A stretch of 64,000 bases of DNA from Siderastrea siderea (lineage: Eukaryota > Cnidaria > Anthozoa > Scleractinia > Rhizangiidae), in assembly GCA_964030785.1 (NCBI GenBank), contig OZ034968.1:34923186-34987185 (forward strand), written 5' to 3'. The notes below the pieces were generated by a model. The model worked only from the letters and a program-made list of their open reading frames with translations, did no database searches and was not told the origin of the DNA. Below, piece after piece: positions 14,122 through 26,469 of the stretch; position 1 is the stretch's first letter, and the number at the start of each line of letters is the position of its first letter. The position numbers and the translations under genes were made by a program.

Positions 14122-14343
14122 CACAGGCCCCCCAAGCTAAAGTTGAAAGCTGCGCATAAATTAGTCGAGACTGTTTTTTCCACGCTATGCATAATAATGA
14201 CATCAGCAACATTTAAGAGTTTGTATGGAAACGCTACAAAACTTCCTGAGCTGGTTTGAAGCGTTTTGGGCGAGAAATTGAGGTTTTTATTTTCATGTTT
14301 GCTGAATGTTAAGAATTCTCAACTTTAGCTTGGGCTGCCTGTG
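14122..14343. mobile_element. short MITE related to the 47.2-48.9 kb palindrome
   Basis: CACAGGC...CCCAAGCTAAAGTTGA at the left is answered by TCAACTTTAGCTTGGGCTG then CCTGTG at the right, 222 bp. Its first 110 bp match both outer ends of the palindrome at 47223-48933. Confidence 0.8.
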
Positions 14344-14831
14344 AAAGTACTGAGACTTTCACTTTCCAGGCGTTCGTTTCTTGAAAGCCCCGAAACTTTT
14401 CAGGCCGTATTCGGGCACGATAAATTACACTGTAACTTGTAAACGAAGACGTTTATAAGCATGAAAATTTTCAAGTCTTTGTTTTTTTTTTAAGTTTAAA
14501 AACACAGGTTAAAATGACATCCTTGAAGAATGAGTGGTTCATGTTTGTACAAATGGCTTTCCGGACGGCTTTCGAAAAGCCATAGCCAAATGGCTTTCGT
14601 GAAAACGCATACCTGGGATAGTTGAGCAAAGAGAACACACAGCGAGCACACAGCGAGCGCGAAAATCGCATGCCGCGTGGGAAGTTGACGTGTGCGTGAT
14701 GAGCCGCTAGACAGTGTAGTTAGCAAACTCACTACACTAGCGGCTGATCACGCACGTGTCACGTTTATACGAGCAAGACGATTTTCGCGCTTCCTCGACT
14801 ACCCCTGATCAGCCTTCGGAAAAAATGACCG

Positions 14832-14886
<55 letters not shown>

Positions 14887-15160
14887 TCATCATCATTTTT
14901 ACTTATAGGAAAAAATCAGGCCTTTCAGTTCCTGAACGCTGCACTGTTTCCTGTGAAAGGCAACTTGTCATGGAACAGTGTTTGGGTACTATGACTAGTG
15001 TTAAGTAATTTCTTGGAGTTTATTCGTAGCACGAGTCAAGTTCGAGCCTGAGTATAGGTTCGGTTTACGTTTCAAGCTTGAGTCAAGTTTAAGAAGAATT
15101 TTTTTGAGATATCTTTTGTTAATGGTTCTTTTCCTCAAAATGAGGTAATTAAAATAAGGA
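14344..15160. other. spacer with (TCG)n
   Basis: No gene recognised. A (TCG)n microsatellite of about 17 units lies at 14833-14883. A GCGGCT(C)ATCACGCACGTG palindrome surrounds about 14690-14765. Confidence 0.5.
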
Positions 15161-16332
15161 ACCGGTCAATAATTATAGGATGGGGTGGTTCACCATGTGT
15201 TCAGCCTTCCCAATGGGGTGGGTCACGGTGTTTTCAGCCTCAGGAAGGAGTGGGCCATCATATTGTAAGCCTTGTACATTACTGCAAACGTCCAAAGCAA
15301 TTTGCAAGCCTAGGAGCGTTAAATTCCTTACAAAATCCACATAAAACTTGTGGGAAAAGGTCATTTGAGCAAACATAACCCTACAAGTTGAATTTTGGAA
15401 GTTTACAGTATTACCTGTTGAAGACAAGTTAGTTGATGTTCGGTCTTCCAGAGTCACAAACATAGTCACTCCTTATTTAACATGAATTATCCTCTATTGG
15501 TATTGGAAGTAATATTACAAATGTAACTACGACAGAAACTCAACATTCTTAAAAGACATGCAGTGGTGAACATCAGCCAATTCAACTTCCAAGTGGCTAC
15601 CAATAAGCATAAATTATGTAAAAAAAAATGTCCATGGGTTTGGTTTGAGGCCGGAGACGGATGTAACGTCCGTCGTTTGACTTGTAAGGTCCAGTACTTT
15701 AGCAGTGGTTAAGTACTTTCACACAAAATAATTATTATTTTCTAAAATGACATCAGGAGCCATAATCGGGGACCATGGCTCCTGGTGACATAAATAAATC
15801 AGATGATCTTGTATTTGTTTATCAAAGCCGGATAGAGTTGAGCCTTATTTTGCTCAGTTAGGTAACTCATGCAATTGGAAACGAATGATCATTCCCGTCA
15901 TATGTAATGAAATCCGGTCCAGGGAACGCAGAAAATGGCGTTTCAGAGAGTCCAATTTCAAAAGTTTCCCCGGGGGGCGTGTCCCCGGATCCCCCCAGAA
16001 GTGCTTGCTTTCGGCTCTTAAGTTCGCGCCTTTGGTGCTCATGTCTACTTGTTTTACCTATATAGTAACCATTACAGCTGTAATTGTAAATTAATGTGTA
16101 TAACTAGCATGCAGTATTATTATGTGTGCATATTTAACTTATGAAATACACTTAATGATTAATTAAAAGAAGATATGGACAAACAACATGATAAAGTAAT
16201 ATCATGACTTAGGGGAGGGGTGGGTCTTGTTATTTTCAGCCAAGACTTTGGAGAAGGTCAGCAGAATTTATGCCCACGTAACGGGGTGGGTTATGCATTT
16301 TTGGGCCATCCCCCCTGTACTTATTGACCGGT
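15161..16332. mobile_element. TIR element, ends ACCGGTCAATAA
   Basis: ACCGGTCAATAA at 15161 is answered by TTATTGACCGGT ending at 16332. Both sub-termini carry several GGGGTGGGT(C/T) words. The interior at 15955-16040 holds a segment (TTTCCCCGGGGGGCGTGTCC and downstream) shared with 21275-21350 and with the 3' part of the hAT element at 34975-35060. Confidence 0.6.
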
Positions 16333-18364
16333 CTCTAAACAGAAGTCCTTTCGTATTGTTACGCAATATTGGTAAAGTTTGGTAGGATCAGTTTGCAAGT
16401 GGCTAATTTCTTGCATCGGTTGAGTACCGTTTGTTGGGAATACAGTTCAGTTAATGAATTACAATCATCTGATAATCATTTAACTTTTGCATACTGAAAG
16501 GCAAAAGGTCCTAGACATTTTTTATTTCAGTGATGTAATACAAGGATGTAAGTCACCTCGTTTCATGATCATTGTGAAGTCACACCCTGTCACTTCGCCC
16601 CTTTGCAGCAAGTGCTTTTATACATGCAAGTAGTTCATATCAATTGGGTCAGTGCTGCTTATTACTCCTGCATCTTATAAAACATAGAACAAATACATTG
16701 TAATAGCACTACTGTTGAAAGAGGGCATCCGGGTCAGTTAAGCTGAGACAGAAAGGATGGTGTGCCAGATTTGAAGCCATTTGTATTCATCTTTTATAGA
16801 ATGACGTTGAAATTTTTTGGGCTATTTAGAAAATAGCTACTGGGCTAGTTGAAATTTATGCATATGGGCTCCTTGAAATTTCTTGGGCTATTTGAAGTCA
16901 GTATAGACTGATGATGAACTTTATAGTGCATGGGAGTTCCAAGATCAAGGAATTTCCCAGGGGCGTATACCCCCTCCCCTCTGTCCCGCCCTAGACATTT
17001 TTCAAATCCAAGAGAAGTCGGACGAGGGGCGGGTATAATAGGCGTCGCCTTCGCAATTCCTTTTATCCTGTGAAAATAGGAGAACAGCAATTTAAATGGT
17101 AGGTTCTTTCTTGCAAAATTTCATTGTCGCCTGTAGAGGAATGCCAACACTCAGAAAGCTGCGAAAATTTCCACTTTTACAAAGGCAACTGATTTTCGCA
17201 AACTTGGAGTGAGCATTGTGACAGTAGTCGGCGAAAACTGGGGATTTTACTAAATTGCGAAAACTACGGCTTTTACAAAAATACAAATATTTGCAAAACA
17301 TAGTGCAAGGCGTCAGACAGTGGTGTACAAAAACTGGAAAAGTTACCAAGACAACAGAAATTGCGAAAATTATCTTAAAAGCTAGAAGTGAGATCTCCTG
17401 AAAGGGATGGATAAGAGCTGCAAAATCTCGAGAAGAGCGGAAGCTACGAAATTACAAAAATCATCAAAATTTGCAAGGATTATTGGAGCAAGACGAGTAG
17501 AAGGGCTTGAGAATTTTACAGAAAGAGCGCAATCACGAATACTATCAAAATTCACATAGCTTAGAGAGAGATTCTTGTCATAGAGGTTCATGCAGCTAGT
17601 TCGATGTCTTTTAGAAAAGTGCACAAAATAACTGATAATGAAAAATAACTTAATACCTCACTCATTATTTAAACATTTTTCTCTTCAAAAAATAAAACGA
17701 CAAAAACGTCGCACAATGTACGCGTCAATAGACGCGGTCGCTTCGTGAATCATCGAAAGCGCGCACAAAGGCACTAATAGGCATGGGGCGAACCTGCCTG
17801 CGGCTCGAAAAATGCTTCAAGAATATTAATTTTTAGTCATTTCGGTTGCAATGGTAAAGTGGAACACGTCTGACCATCTTTTCCAAAGTTTGCATTGGAA
17901 TAAGCCGTACCATTTAATTTTTCCCTGAAAATTCCGGCAAAGTTGTGTTTCAAGAGGTTAAAATTAGCGTGCCCTCTTTCATGAAACCCAGCCTACAAAA
18001 TCGAAGGGGACTGACTGATAAACCCTCGTTATGCTACAAACGTCGAGAAAAGCAGTATCCGAGGACACAAGAGAAAAATACGGATTAATTCTATTCAAGC
18101 CTTACGTTAATGTCCTCTCTCACGCTGTGGTCAACCAAATACTGTGGTCAATTTTTTTTAAACCACTGCGTGAAAAGAGTTGATTTTCAAACCACTTCTA
18201 CGGAAGTTTTGGATCAATAGCGTAGAGTTCGCTTAGCTTTCAGCTAAAAAAAAATAAAAGAAAACACGCAGCGAAAAAAAGTTACCTAAAAACTGATGTC
18301 GAAAAATATCTCTAAAGTAGCAATTCAAAAACAAAAACCAAGGGTGTGGATACGCGTATGGCAA
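16333..18364. other. spacer with degenerate TTGCGAAAA repeats
   Basis: No exon recognised. From about 17155 to 17560 the words TTGCGAAAA, GCGAAAATT and TTTTACAAA recur at irregular spacing, suggesting an old diverged tandem repeat. Around 16930-17000 there is a G/C-rich stretch typical of element ends. Confidence 0.4.
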
Positions 18365-18660
18365 AAAATGCGACAACCTGTTTGTTTGCATCGGATTTAG
18401 GTTACGCGTATGGGAAAGGCGATAAATCAACGGCGCGTTCCACCGTGCGTTCGTACTTCATTGGCTGTTTTGATGAATATTTTGATGCTGTCAACTCTGA
18501 TTACTTTTGCCAAAGGAGGCAATTGCCTGCTCAAATACTTGCAAAAGTATTGCATTTTCCCGTGAGGCCAAAAATGCAAATATATCTTCATCGAATGCGA
18601 TAAATCGGTACGCCATTCTGTACGCGTATCCCGAATGCGATGCAAATAAACAAGCCGTCG
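18365..18660. mobile_element. MITE-like foldback
   Basis: CAACCTGTTTGTTTGCATCG then TACGCGTATGG at the left is matched in inverted form by ATACGCGTA... and CGATGCAAATAAACAAGCC before 18660. The centre contains inner inverted pieces (TTTTGCCAAAGGAGGCAA). Confidence 0.6.
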
Positions 18661-19417
18661 AATTTCCCTCCCTTCCAGCATTTTAATATCACGGTTTTGC
18701 AGACAGCCTAAATACGTTTGCTGTCACCGTAGATTAATCAGAAGTACCCTGTCATGAATTATTTCCTCTGAGAAAAATAGAAAAAAAGTACATCGTCATC
18801 TTCACATTGTACCATTATTCCATCTTCCCGTCTGCTTGTGCCTGCCATATTCTAATAGCTCCTTCCACCACAACTAATTAAATTATAATAAGGTATCACG
18901 TTCCACAGCATTTCAAGTGGAGTAAATCACCCAAAAAATATAATTTTTGAAGCTTTCCTTCCTTTTCGCCTTAACGTTGAACGTAATTATCAAGCTAAAT
19001 ACAATAGGCGTTTCGCACGGGTAGTTTTCTGAGGGTTATCGACACGTTTATTTGCAACAGGGTACGCGTCAAGAATGCGAGGAGGACATGAAAAGGCGTA
19101 TGCTGCAAATGAATCCACCCCAAATGTGCGATAAAAGAATTTTACTTTAAACGACTGTTGATAATTAATTTATAAAATTTGTAAACTCAAATAATCACGT
19201 AGACTACTCCAATTTTTTTATGGACTTCAACAGCTCACCGTCGGAAAACGTCTAGCTGCTAATGTTAACTGGCTGAGGTGCACTCTTACCAATGCATTAT
19301 CATGCGAAAACCCAATCGAGCAATTCTTTTCACTGATAATTGTAAAATACTCACAGCTGGACATCGAGCAATGCTTACGTGCTCACAGCGCCCTGGTACA
19401 TAGAACCGGATGGCTAA
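18661..19417. other. intergenic, no gene recognised
   Basis: AT-rich DNA with no supportable exon or strong repeat. Confidence 0.45.
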
Positions 19418-19932
19418 CTGTCTCGGGGGTGGAAGGGGAATAATGAACAATGAATAACGAGTTAAACTGAGTAATTGAATAAGGGGTATTTAGAGCTTGA
19501 ACATTCGGAATAATGAATAATTCAGTCCCTTGAAAGGAATAATGAATATTGCAAATGTTGCATGCACTTAACTCTGTAAAATCTTTGTCGGTGTTTGCTA
19601 CTATGTGTGAAGGCCAGCTAAAATAGTAGTCTGTAATCAAACATAGTTACTCCGAATGATTTGTATTCGCTTAGAACTCCTGGGTGCAAGAAGTCTTTCA
19701 TGATGGCGACTTTCTCATGATCTGTGCGTCTTTTATTTATCAGTATTCGATTGTTTTAAGGGATGGACCACTTGACCTCTCTGGGGAGGTGAGTTAAGTG
19801 TCTTTGACAAAAAATATCCTGCTAGCAGATTTTTACAATGAAAAAATGTCGAAAAAAAATTATTGCCACATACAGTGGGCCGAAAAAAATTTCTACTGCA
19901 AGAGATTCCTATATCACGAGCTGACACAAGTA

Positions 19933-20141
19933 AAGGCTGCTTTCCATATGATCGATACAATCGCTGTGATCGCTGGAAAAAAACGTTCAGCAATCGTAGC
20001 GATCATGTGGAAACCACTTTTTCGCAACCGTAACGATCACAGCAATCATATGGAAGCCAGTCTATATTAGCAATTGCTCAGCGATCAAAGTCTCAACGAC
20101 CGTTCAACGCTTTTGATAGCGATCATATGGAAACCAGCCTT
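19933..20141. mobile_element. MITE, TIR AAGGCTG.TTTCCATATGATCG
   Basis: AAGGCTGCTTTCCATATGAT at 19933 is answered by ATCATATGGAAACCAGCCTT ending at 20141. The interior repeats GCGATCA and ATGGAAACCA. Confidence 0.8.
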
Positions 20142-20193
20142 AATAACCTTATTTGTTACAGACTGATGAAAGACTTTCCAATATCAGTTAGCA

Positions 20194-21172
20194 TACCGTA
20201 TTTACTCGAATAAGCGCCGCAGCGCTTATTAAATTTTTTGCGCCTCAAATGCGGCGCTCATTTGAAGGCCGCGCTTATTCAAAAATTGGACGCGAAGAAG
20301 AAATCTTTTTTTCTTTAATATAACAGTATACAGGTCGAAGCTCTCCTTACGACCACTCTCTTAAGCGACCAGCTCTAGTTACGACCAGCGTTGTGAAACC
20401 CCGTTTGACTTGTCACTTAAACTCTGTAATGAAAAGCTGTCGTTAGCGACCGCTCCCGTAAGCGACCGCGACCACTTTTGTGAATTACCAATGGCCTTTT
20501 TCCTTTGTTTTTAAGTTCTCGTAAGCGACCAGTCGGTTAACAGCCTAATAAAAGCACTCGGTTCTTGTTCAGATTTAGAGTAATACCTAATTATACTAGT
20601 GCTAATGGTTCTTTGACTTGTACCCTCGCGGACCTCCTTTGTAATAGGCAATGAAAAAACTATTCAATATTGTTACTACAAAACTACAAGCATAACACTA
20701 AAAGCTCTGGTAAGCGACCACTCTCTATTGTTTCATCATGCGGTCGCTTACGAGAGCCCATTCAAGTTGCGACAACTTTTCTGAATTCCCGAAGTGGTCG
20801 CTTACGAGAGCTTCGACTGTATTTCCCATCTGTACGAAAATTTTACAGTTAAACTAACAGAAGCGTCTTTTGATTGTCACCATTCGTCTCTTCCGGATTG
20901 TTGTGCCCGTAAAGTTCACGGCCTTCACAACAGAACTGCGTATTGCAATAATTCTGGCGAGCGGTGAAATATAATCAATTTGAACTGAAGAACATCGCTT
21001 TTGATGAAAAGAAATTTCCAATGCTGTTTTAGAGTTGCTTTGTAGTGTTTTTTTTTTTAGTTATACGGAATTCCTCGAATAAGCGCCTCATCGGAACCGC
21101 GGCTCTTTTTCGGGGTCAGCGCTTATTAACTTTTTTGCCCCAAATGCGGCGCTTATTCGAGTAAATATGGTA
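20194..21172. mobile_element. MITE, TIR TACCGTATTTACTCGAATAA
   Basis: TACCGTATTTACTCGAATAA then GCGCCGC at 20194 is matched by GCGGCGCTTATTCGAGTAAA followed by TATGGTA ending at 21172. The word GCGCTTATT recurs. A second MITE (20329-20821) is nested inside. Confidence 0.8.
20329..20821. mobile_element. nested MITE, TIR TACAG.TCGAAGCTCTC
   Basis: TACAGGTCGAAGCTCTCCTT at 20329 is answered by GAGAGCTTCGACTGTA ending at 20821. The interior repeats TTAAGCGACC / GTAAGCGACCA in both orientations. Same family as 11460-12617. Confidence 0.8.
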
Positions 21173-21689
21173 TGTATAGTTAGCACAAAAAGTGACTTGA
21201 ATTTGCAGTAACTAAAACACTTTCATTTACTCCTCAGAATGCTGGATATCATCCCATTTCCGAGGACTAAAGTTTCAAAATTTCCCCGGGGAGCATGCTC
21301 CCGGACCCCCCTAGATACTCCCGCCTTCGCCAGACGTTCGTTTAAAACCCCCTTTCTCTAAATCTTAGTTCTGCACCAAGGTTTTGAACCCCATCTCTTT
21401 CATAGGTTCCATCATGTTAAAAAAGATGGTAAGAGGTTTGATCCAGATACATTTTAGAGTTAGAAAAACTTAAAAAGAGCCATCGGGTACTCAACTTTTT
21501 TATCCTTTTTTCTTTATAACATCGCGCTTTTCTGTTAATTCTTGCTCATTATCCACACACGAGGTGAAATTAAACAATATGCAGCCATTTCAAACTTTGT
21601 AAGTGGCCTCAATATTTATCTCCTATCTCATGCAAAGGCATTGTACCTAACGTTGTCCAAAAAAATCTGAATAGCAGCTGGACGCAATA

Positions 21690-23525
21690 ATGAATAAGGA
21701 ATATCCGTAACTACGGAAAGCCATAGCTTTCTTATGTGATCAGTGATCTGTAGGTGATGACGTTTAATCGTGATGTGGTGTAGTTTTGTCACTTTGTACT
21801 TCAATTGCGTTGTTATGTATTGTGGTTTTGTCATTACGATATGAGGTTTCATCATTATGTAATGTGGCTTTGCTATTACGTGACGAGGTTCCGTCATTGT
21901 GTGATGCGGTTTTATCATTATGTGGTGTGGTTATTTCGTTATGTGGTGCGGTTTCATCACTATGTGGTGAGGTTATTCGATAACGTGCTGTAATTTTGTC
22001 GTTATATGATGTGGTTACTTTATTATGTGGTGCAGTTCCTTCTTTATGTGGTTAACGCGTTATGTGATGTGGTTTTATCTTTATGTTATGTGGTTTTCTT
22101 TATGAAGCAATGTCCCTTTCACTTCCATGGTCAAACTATTACCCAGGCTTTACTCGTCCTGAAGAACCGGCTTAACCAGTTTTTTGAACGATACCATTAG
22201 GCCTACTCTTCCAAGGTAAGAGGTAAAGCAAAGATGGCGGGAGTGAGAAGCGATATTAAATTTGTCAAAGGTGTTTGAAAAGTGCACCTTGGACATCCAA
22301 CGTGAAGAGATGACATTGGATCAAATATTCAAGTTATCTTTCGACCAAATGCAATGTTTGGGGGTGAACCATCGAAACACAATGATGAAATTAAGGTTAA
22401 AGTGTCTAAACTTTAGAAGCCGGCTATACACCGCCACAAAAACCACGAACACAAGGTTGCGGCGCACCTGAGTATTTGATTTCAAAGTCATTCTTAGAGA
22501 GCTACCTGGAAGAGGGCTTCAAAATTAAGGACATCACATCGCTACTCTCCGTTTCAGAGAGTACAGTCTAAGGTACCAGAGAAGGCGTTACTTGTCTCAA
22601 TGGACGCTACGAGCCTATATGCAAATATACCACAAGAAGAAGGGATCCAAACCGTATGCAGAACATACGTCTCTCTTTATAAAAAAGAAATTCCCATCCT
22701 TACGTCACTACTAGAACGAACGCTAAGGTTTATCCTACAGGAAAATTCCTTCCACTTTAAAAAACTATCAACAGCCCACACGGCACCGCCATGGATATTA
22801 AAATGTCATTTGCCTTTGCCAACTTTTTCATGGCGAAAGTTGAAACAGACGCCAAAGCGTGATAAAACCATTCGTATATAAACGTTTCATGGATGACGTT
22901 TTTTCACTCTAGAACGGTAGCACTAGAGAGAGGAAATAACTAAGTTCATTGAGCAAGCAAATAAACACCACCATTCAATCAAAATTACGGCTGAAATATC
23001 AGAAACAGAAACGATGTTCTTGGATACTAACGTATACAAAGGAGAGAGATTAATTCAAAAAAGCCGGTTCTTCAGGGTGAGTAAAGCCTGGGTAATAGTT
23101 TGACACCGGAAGTGAAAGTGACATTGCTTCATAAAGAAAACCACATAACATAAAGGTAAAACCGCATCACATAACGCGTTAACCACATAAAGAAGGAACT
23201 GCAACACATAATAAAGTAACCACATCATATAATTACAAGATTACAACACGTTATCGAATAACCTCACCACATAATGATGAAACCACACCACATAAAGAAA
23301 TAACCACACCACATAATGATAACTCCGCATCACACAATGACGGAACCTCGTCACGTAAAGACAACGCCACAATACATAATGATGAAACCTCATAACGTAA
23401 TGACAAAACCACAATACGTAACAATGCAATTAAAGTACAACGTGACAAAACTACACCACATCACGATAAAACATCATCATCTACATATCACTGATTACAT
23501 AAGAAAGTTAGGGCTTTCCAAACGT
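21690..23525. mobile_element. Penelope-like remnant between long inverted minisatellite arms
   Basis: The arms 21690-22178 and 23058-23525 are inverted copies. Each begins with TGATCAGTGAT..GTAG-like sequence, runs through a minisatellite of TTATGTGGTG(T/C)GGTT-type units and ends at GAAGAACCGGCTT. The centre (about 22598-23050) encodes broken reverse-transcriptase segments: DATSLYANIPQEEGI, then LRFILQENSF in one frame, and a shifted frame with RFMDDVF and later ETMFLDTNVYKGER. These motifs match the Penelope-like class (SLYTNIP and (Y/F)xDD boxes). Stops and at least one frame change show it is dead. Confidence 0.65.
22600..23050 (+). pseudogene. Penelope-like reverse transcriptase fragment
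   Basis: Residual reverse-transcriptase coding in two frames: 22600-22881 (DATSLYANIPQEEG, then LILQENSF-like) and about 22884-23050 (RFMDDVF active-site box, later MFLDTNVY). It lacks the N-terminal part and any GIY-YIG endonuclease. Frameshifts and stops are present. Confidence 0.7.
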
Positions 23526-23995
23526 AACGATGTTAAATGAGTAATGAATATGTCAGAAAAAAAGCAAAAGGAATAATGAATAAGTGAGGCAAAATTATTC
23601 CTCTTCCACCCCCGAAACTGTCTTTAGGAACCACATTTCTCTATTTAAACTTCCCTTTCTTTTGTTTTTGCCTCTTTTCGCTTCAAGTTTTATAAATGGA
23701 GAGATCTTACATCCCACAATCCTCATTGAGCCTAACTCTATGGGGGTAATGTTCGCTTTGAAATCGTTTTTGGACAAATATAACGGAGAATAAACCACAA
23801 AGATTAAAAAAATGGCTAGACTCAAAATTCAATGTACACAGTTCATGAACCGTATTTATTTCATTGACATGTATCCATGGGCCACTTATGACAACATTGT
23901 AACTCACACTAAAAACAACTACATGTTTCAACTGAAGGTTTACACTTCACGCAACAGAGAAGACAAGGACAATGTTGCCGAGTATGCAATTCTTC

Positions 23996-26186
23996 TCATC
24001 CTTCAATAACCCTACCTGAAATTGACCTATTACATTTTAGAACGACTTCCTGTGACGCCCTGGCAAAATTTTTTGCCATCACAGCATTTCCCAGGTACCT
24101 GTTTCGGCCCGCCTCGGTTGTTAGGTCAAAGAATTGGCAATTCGGTCGTATTGCATTGGTATCAAATTCGACAATCCTCAGTCCAGTCTGACCTTGCGCC
24201 TGGGCCCTATTCCTGTATCGTCTAGCCACTTCCAAAGAGGCTGTAGTCGATATATACTGCGATTTGTATCCGGGACGACTGCCGCAGTTAACGTGGGATA
24301 GAACAGTTTTAGTAGCAGTTGGATCTTTTGCAACGATTCTGTTTGGATTCTCATCAGGTCGCAGTACGCGATAAAGTTTACGCGGCAGAAACCTTGCGTC
24401 AGGAGACAGACTCCGTGAAATACTTATATAGCATCCAACAGCGTCCATCTGAGACGGGCATGGGGTAACGCATCCGAGTTGGTCACAGCAGGCCTTGTTA
24501 TACTTGTGGCAGCATTTTCCCCTGCAACAAGAATAACTAGTAGTGCAGCAGCTGCTTCCACAGCAAGAGCTTTTACTCCTACAGCAGGCTTGTCCATTGC
24601 AGCAATAGCTGCCTGACCTGCAGCACCACTTTCCGCATAGTACTGGATATCCCCTGGCGCAGCACTTGTCGCGTATGCACAATGGTTTGGACGTGGGGCA
24701 ACATTTGCTGGCTGGGTTTCCTGGTGAACAGCATATTTGATCTCCCAAACATTTGTAATAAGTGCAGGTCCAAAAGTTACACTTCTTGGCGCAAAGCTGA
24801 CCCTTCCAGCGTGAGCTCGATTGTGGGTTGGATTTAGGACGTTTCTGTTTTTCAGGGGTATTAGCCTTCTGTTTTTGTGGCGGAACTTTCATCTGCATCC
24901 TGGTGTCATCCTGAGCTTGCTCATGACTCGAAACAAACTGACCTAAGGATAACGAATCAAATAATACAGGTTATCTTCTAAAACCTAATCATTTCAACTG
25001 AGTTTGTTGGTAGCTCTATTGGTACTTTTCTCCTTTGAAGCAGTGACCAGTGAGGACAATAGAAACATTTTTGAAAACGAGGCTCCTGGGTCGAGGCGTC
25101 TGCACTGGTGCTCAGCGAGTGGGTTTTTATCGTTCAGAAACTATCTCGGCAATATGAAAATTATGAGTGTGAGGAGTCTTTTTTTTCTCGTCCGCTCTCT
25201 TCCCTTCCTTTTCCTTTCGCTTTCCTGTTGTTTGGGGCTGTTTGGGGTCATAAAACCTTGGTTTCAGCGTCGTTCCCGGTGAAAATGGCCAAATTTTCAG
25301 GAGGCAACTTTTCAAATCCCCGGCTAGATGTACAACTGTGGGCACATTTATCCAGTTAAGTACATTGTTCTCTAGTGCAAAAATTCTGCTCAACTCGAAT
25401 GTTTGTTTCATCCCCCAGCAGTACAGGTTTATTTTCTAGAAGAGATATGCATCTCGGGGAAGACATACACACACATACAGAGTGCCGTGATTGTGTCAAA
25501 GTGGAGCATAAAAAAATCAGATGGATACATGATTTATATTCCATGAGAAAGTATCTTAATCCTTGATGGTGGAAGAGGGTTGCAAGGGTGTTTACGTGAT
25601 TATTTGTGTGGTTCATGAGTAATGATTTGCCAAAAAAGGAAAAAACTGTTGAATGATTCGTGATTGAAGTATATTCTGTGAGCCGTGAACTGCTTAAAAT
25701 CCTGCCTGTGAATCGAGAGTGAGAGGATATTGAAAACGTTAATCGAAATTTTGTAACTCAAGTTGGCTTAAAGAGTGTTCGCTGTTTGTTTGCTTAGTGT
25801 CGCGTTCTCTTTTATCATCTTTTAGATACAGCCAGGCAATCGTTGCAAGTTGTAAAACATATTCCACTGTATGAAACGTTTGTGATAGTGCTACAAAATG
25901 CTATCCTATTATCCAACTCCATCTGTTTCTTTCTCGCGCAAACGGGAAGTGGTTAGGGAACATGCGTCTGCAACAATGTTTCCTCGTTTGCGGGGGGCCT
26001 TCCTTTATTGTTACAGTAGAAAACCAGTGTTCTAAAGCGCTCTATGCATCGTTTCACTTTTTCTTATAGTTTTTAGTCCTTATTATTAATGGTAAAGTTA
26101 AAGAGGAAAGCCTTACCTTGGTCAGCAGAAAGGCTCAGTAAAGCGGTGACTGCGGCGAGCAGAACGAACATCATTTTGGGAATCAT
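23996..26186 (-). CDS. secreted granulin-like cysteine-rich protein with ADP-ribosyltransferase-like C-terminus
   Basis: Two exons join in phase: 26186-26117 (ATG, 23 codons plus G, donor GTAAGG) and 24942-23996 (acceptor CCTTAG, stop TGA), giving 338 aa. Residues 1 to about 21 form a clear signal peptide (MMFVLLAAVTALLSLS core), so the product is secreted or vesicular. A basic, Gln/Lys-rich linker follows. Residues 74-194 hold 31 cysteines with many CC pairs (DKCC, GSYCC, QACC, KCC), a granulin-like disulfide ladder. Residues 213-338 form a separate domain with LYRVLRPDENP, QYISTTASLEVARRY, GLRIVEFDT and SQEVVLK. The order R215, S255-T256, E322 would fit the R-S-E layout of ADP-ribosyltransferases; this is an inference by eye and the domain may be a catalytically silent relative. 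A possible poly-A signal (AATAAA on the minus strand) lies near 23854. No frame damage. Confidence 0.85.
26117..26186 (-). CDS. signal-peptide exon of the granulin-like gene
   Basis: First coding exon of the 338-aa protein. The hydrophobic core VLLAAVTALLSL and the canonical donor GTAAGG fix both its role and its end. The 1.17-kb intron that follows (26116-24943) has no further recognisable exon. Confidence 0.88.
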
Positions 26187-26469
26187 CTTGGTCCAACTAA
26201 AGCAAGATGAGAAACTGAAAAATTCACAAACCAACAAGCCACTTAAATACTCTTACCCTTTAGGCGGAAGTTATGCCAGGCTCAAGGCACCTGTATTGTT
26301 GTCTAAATAACATAAGCATCTCTTACCATTCTTCAATACATAATTTTATTAAAAAGATGTCCACAGGCAAGCTCTTTAAACTAGAAACAGAACACATCGT
26401 CAAGAGTTTTGTTTTGAACCAGATAGTTTATTTGTTAAGTCTAAATTTCGTTTTTGAAATGTGCGTTTA

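Larger units (their letters stand above)
19418..23625. mobile_element. composite repeat block bounded by inverted ends
   Basis: CTGTCTCGGGGGTGGAAG followed by GGGAATAATGAA at 19418 is answered by ATTATTCCTCTTCC and CCACCCCCGAAACTGTC ending near 23625. The word GGAATAATGAAT recurs at both flanks. Between them lie several nested elements listed separately. Whether the outer ends mark one large element or two fragments of one family is not settled. Confidence 0.4.

Noticed and set aside
15173..15469. 98-aa minus-strand frame
   Set aside because: Starts at the end of the ACCGGTCAATAA element and partly translates its GGGTGGGT repeats.
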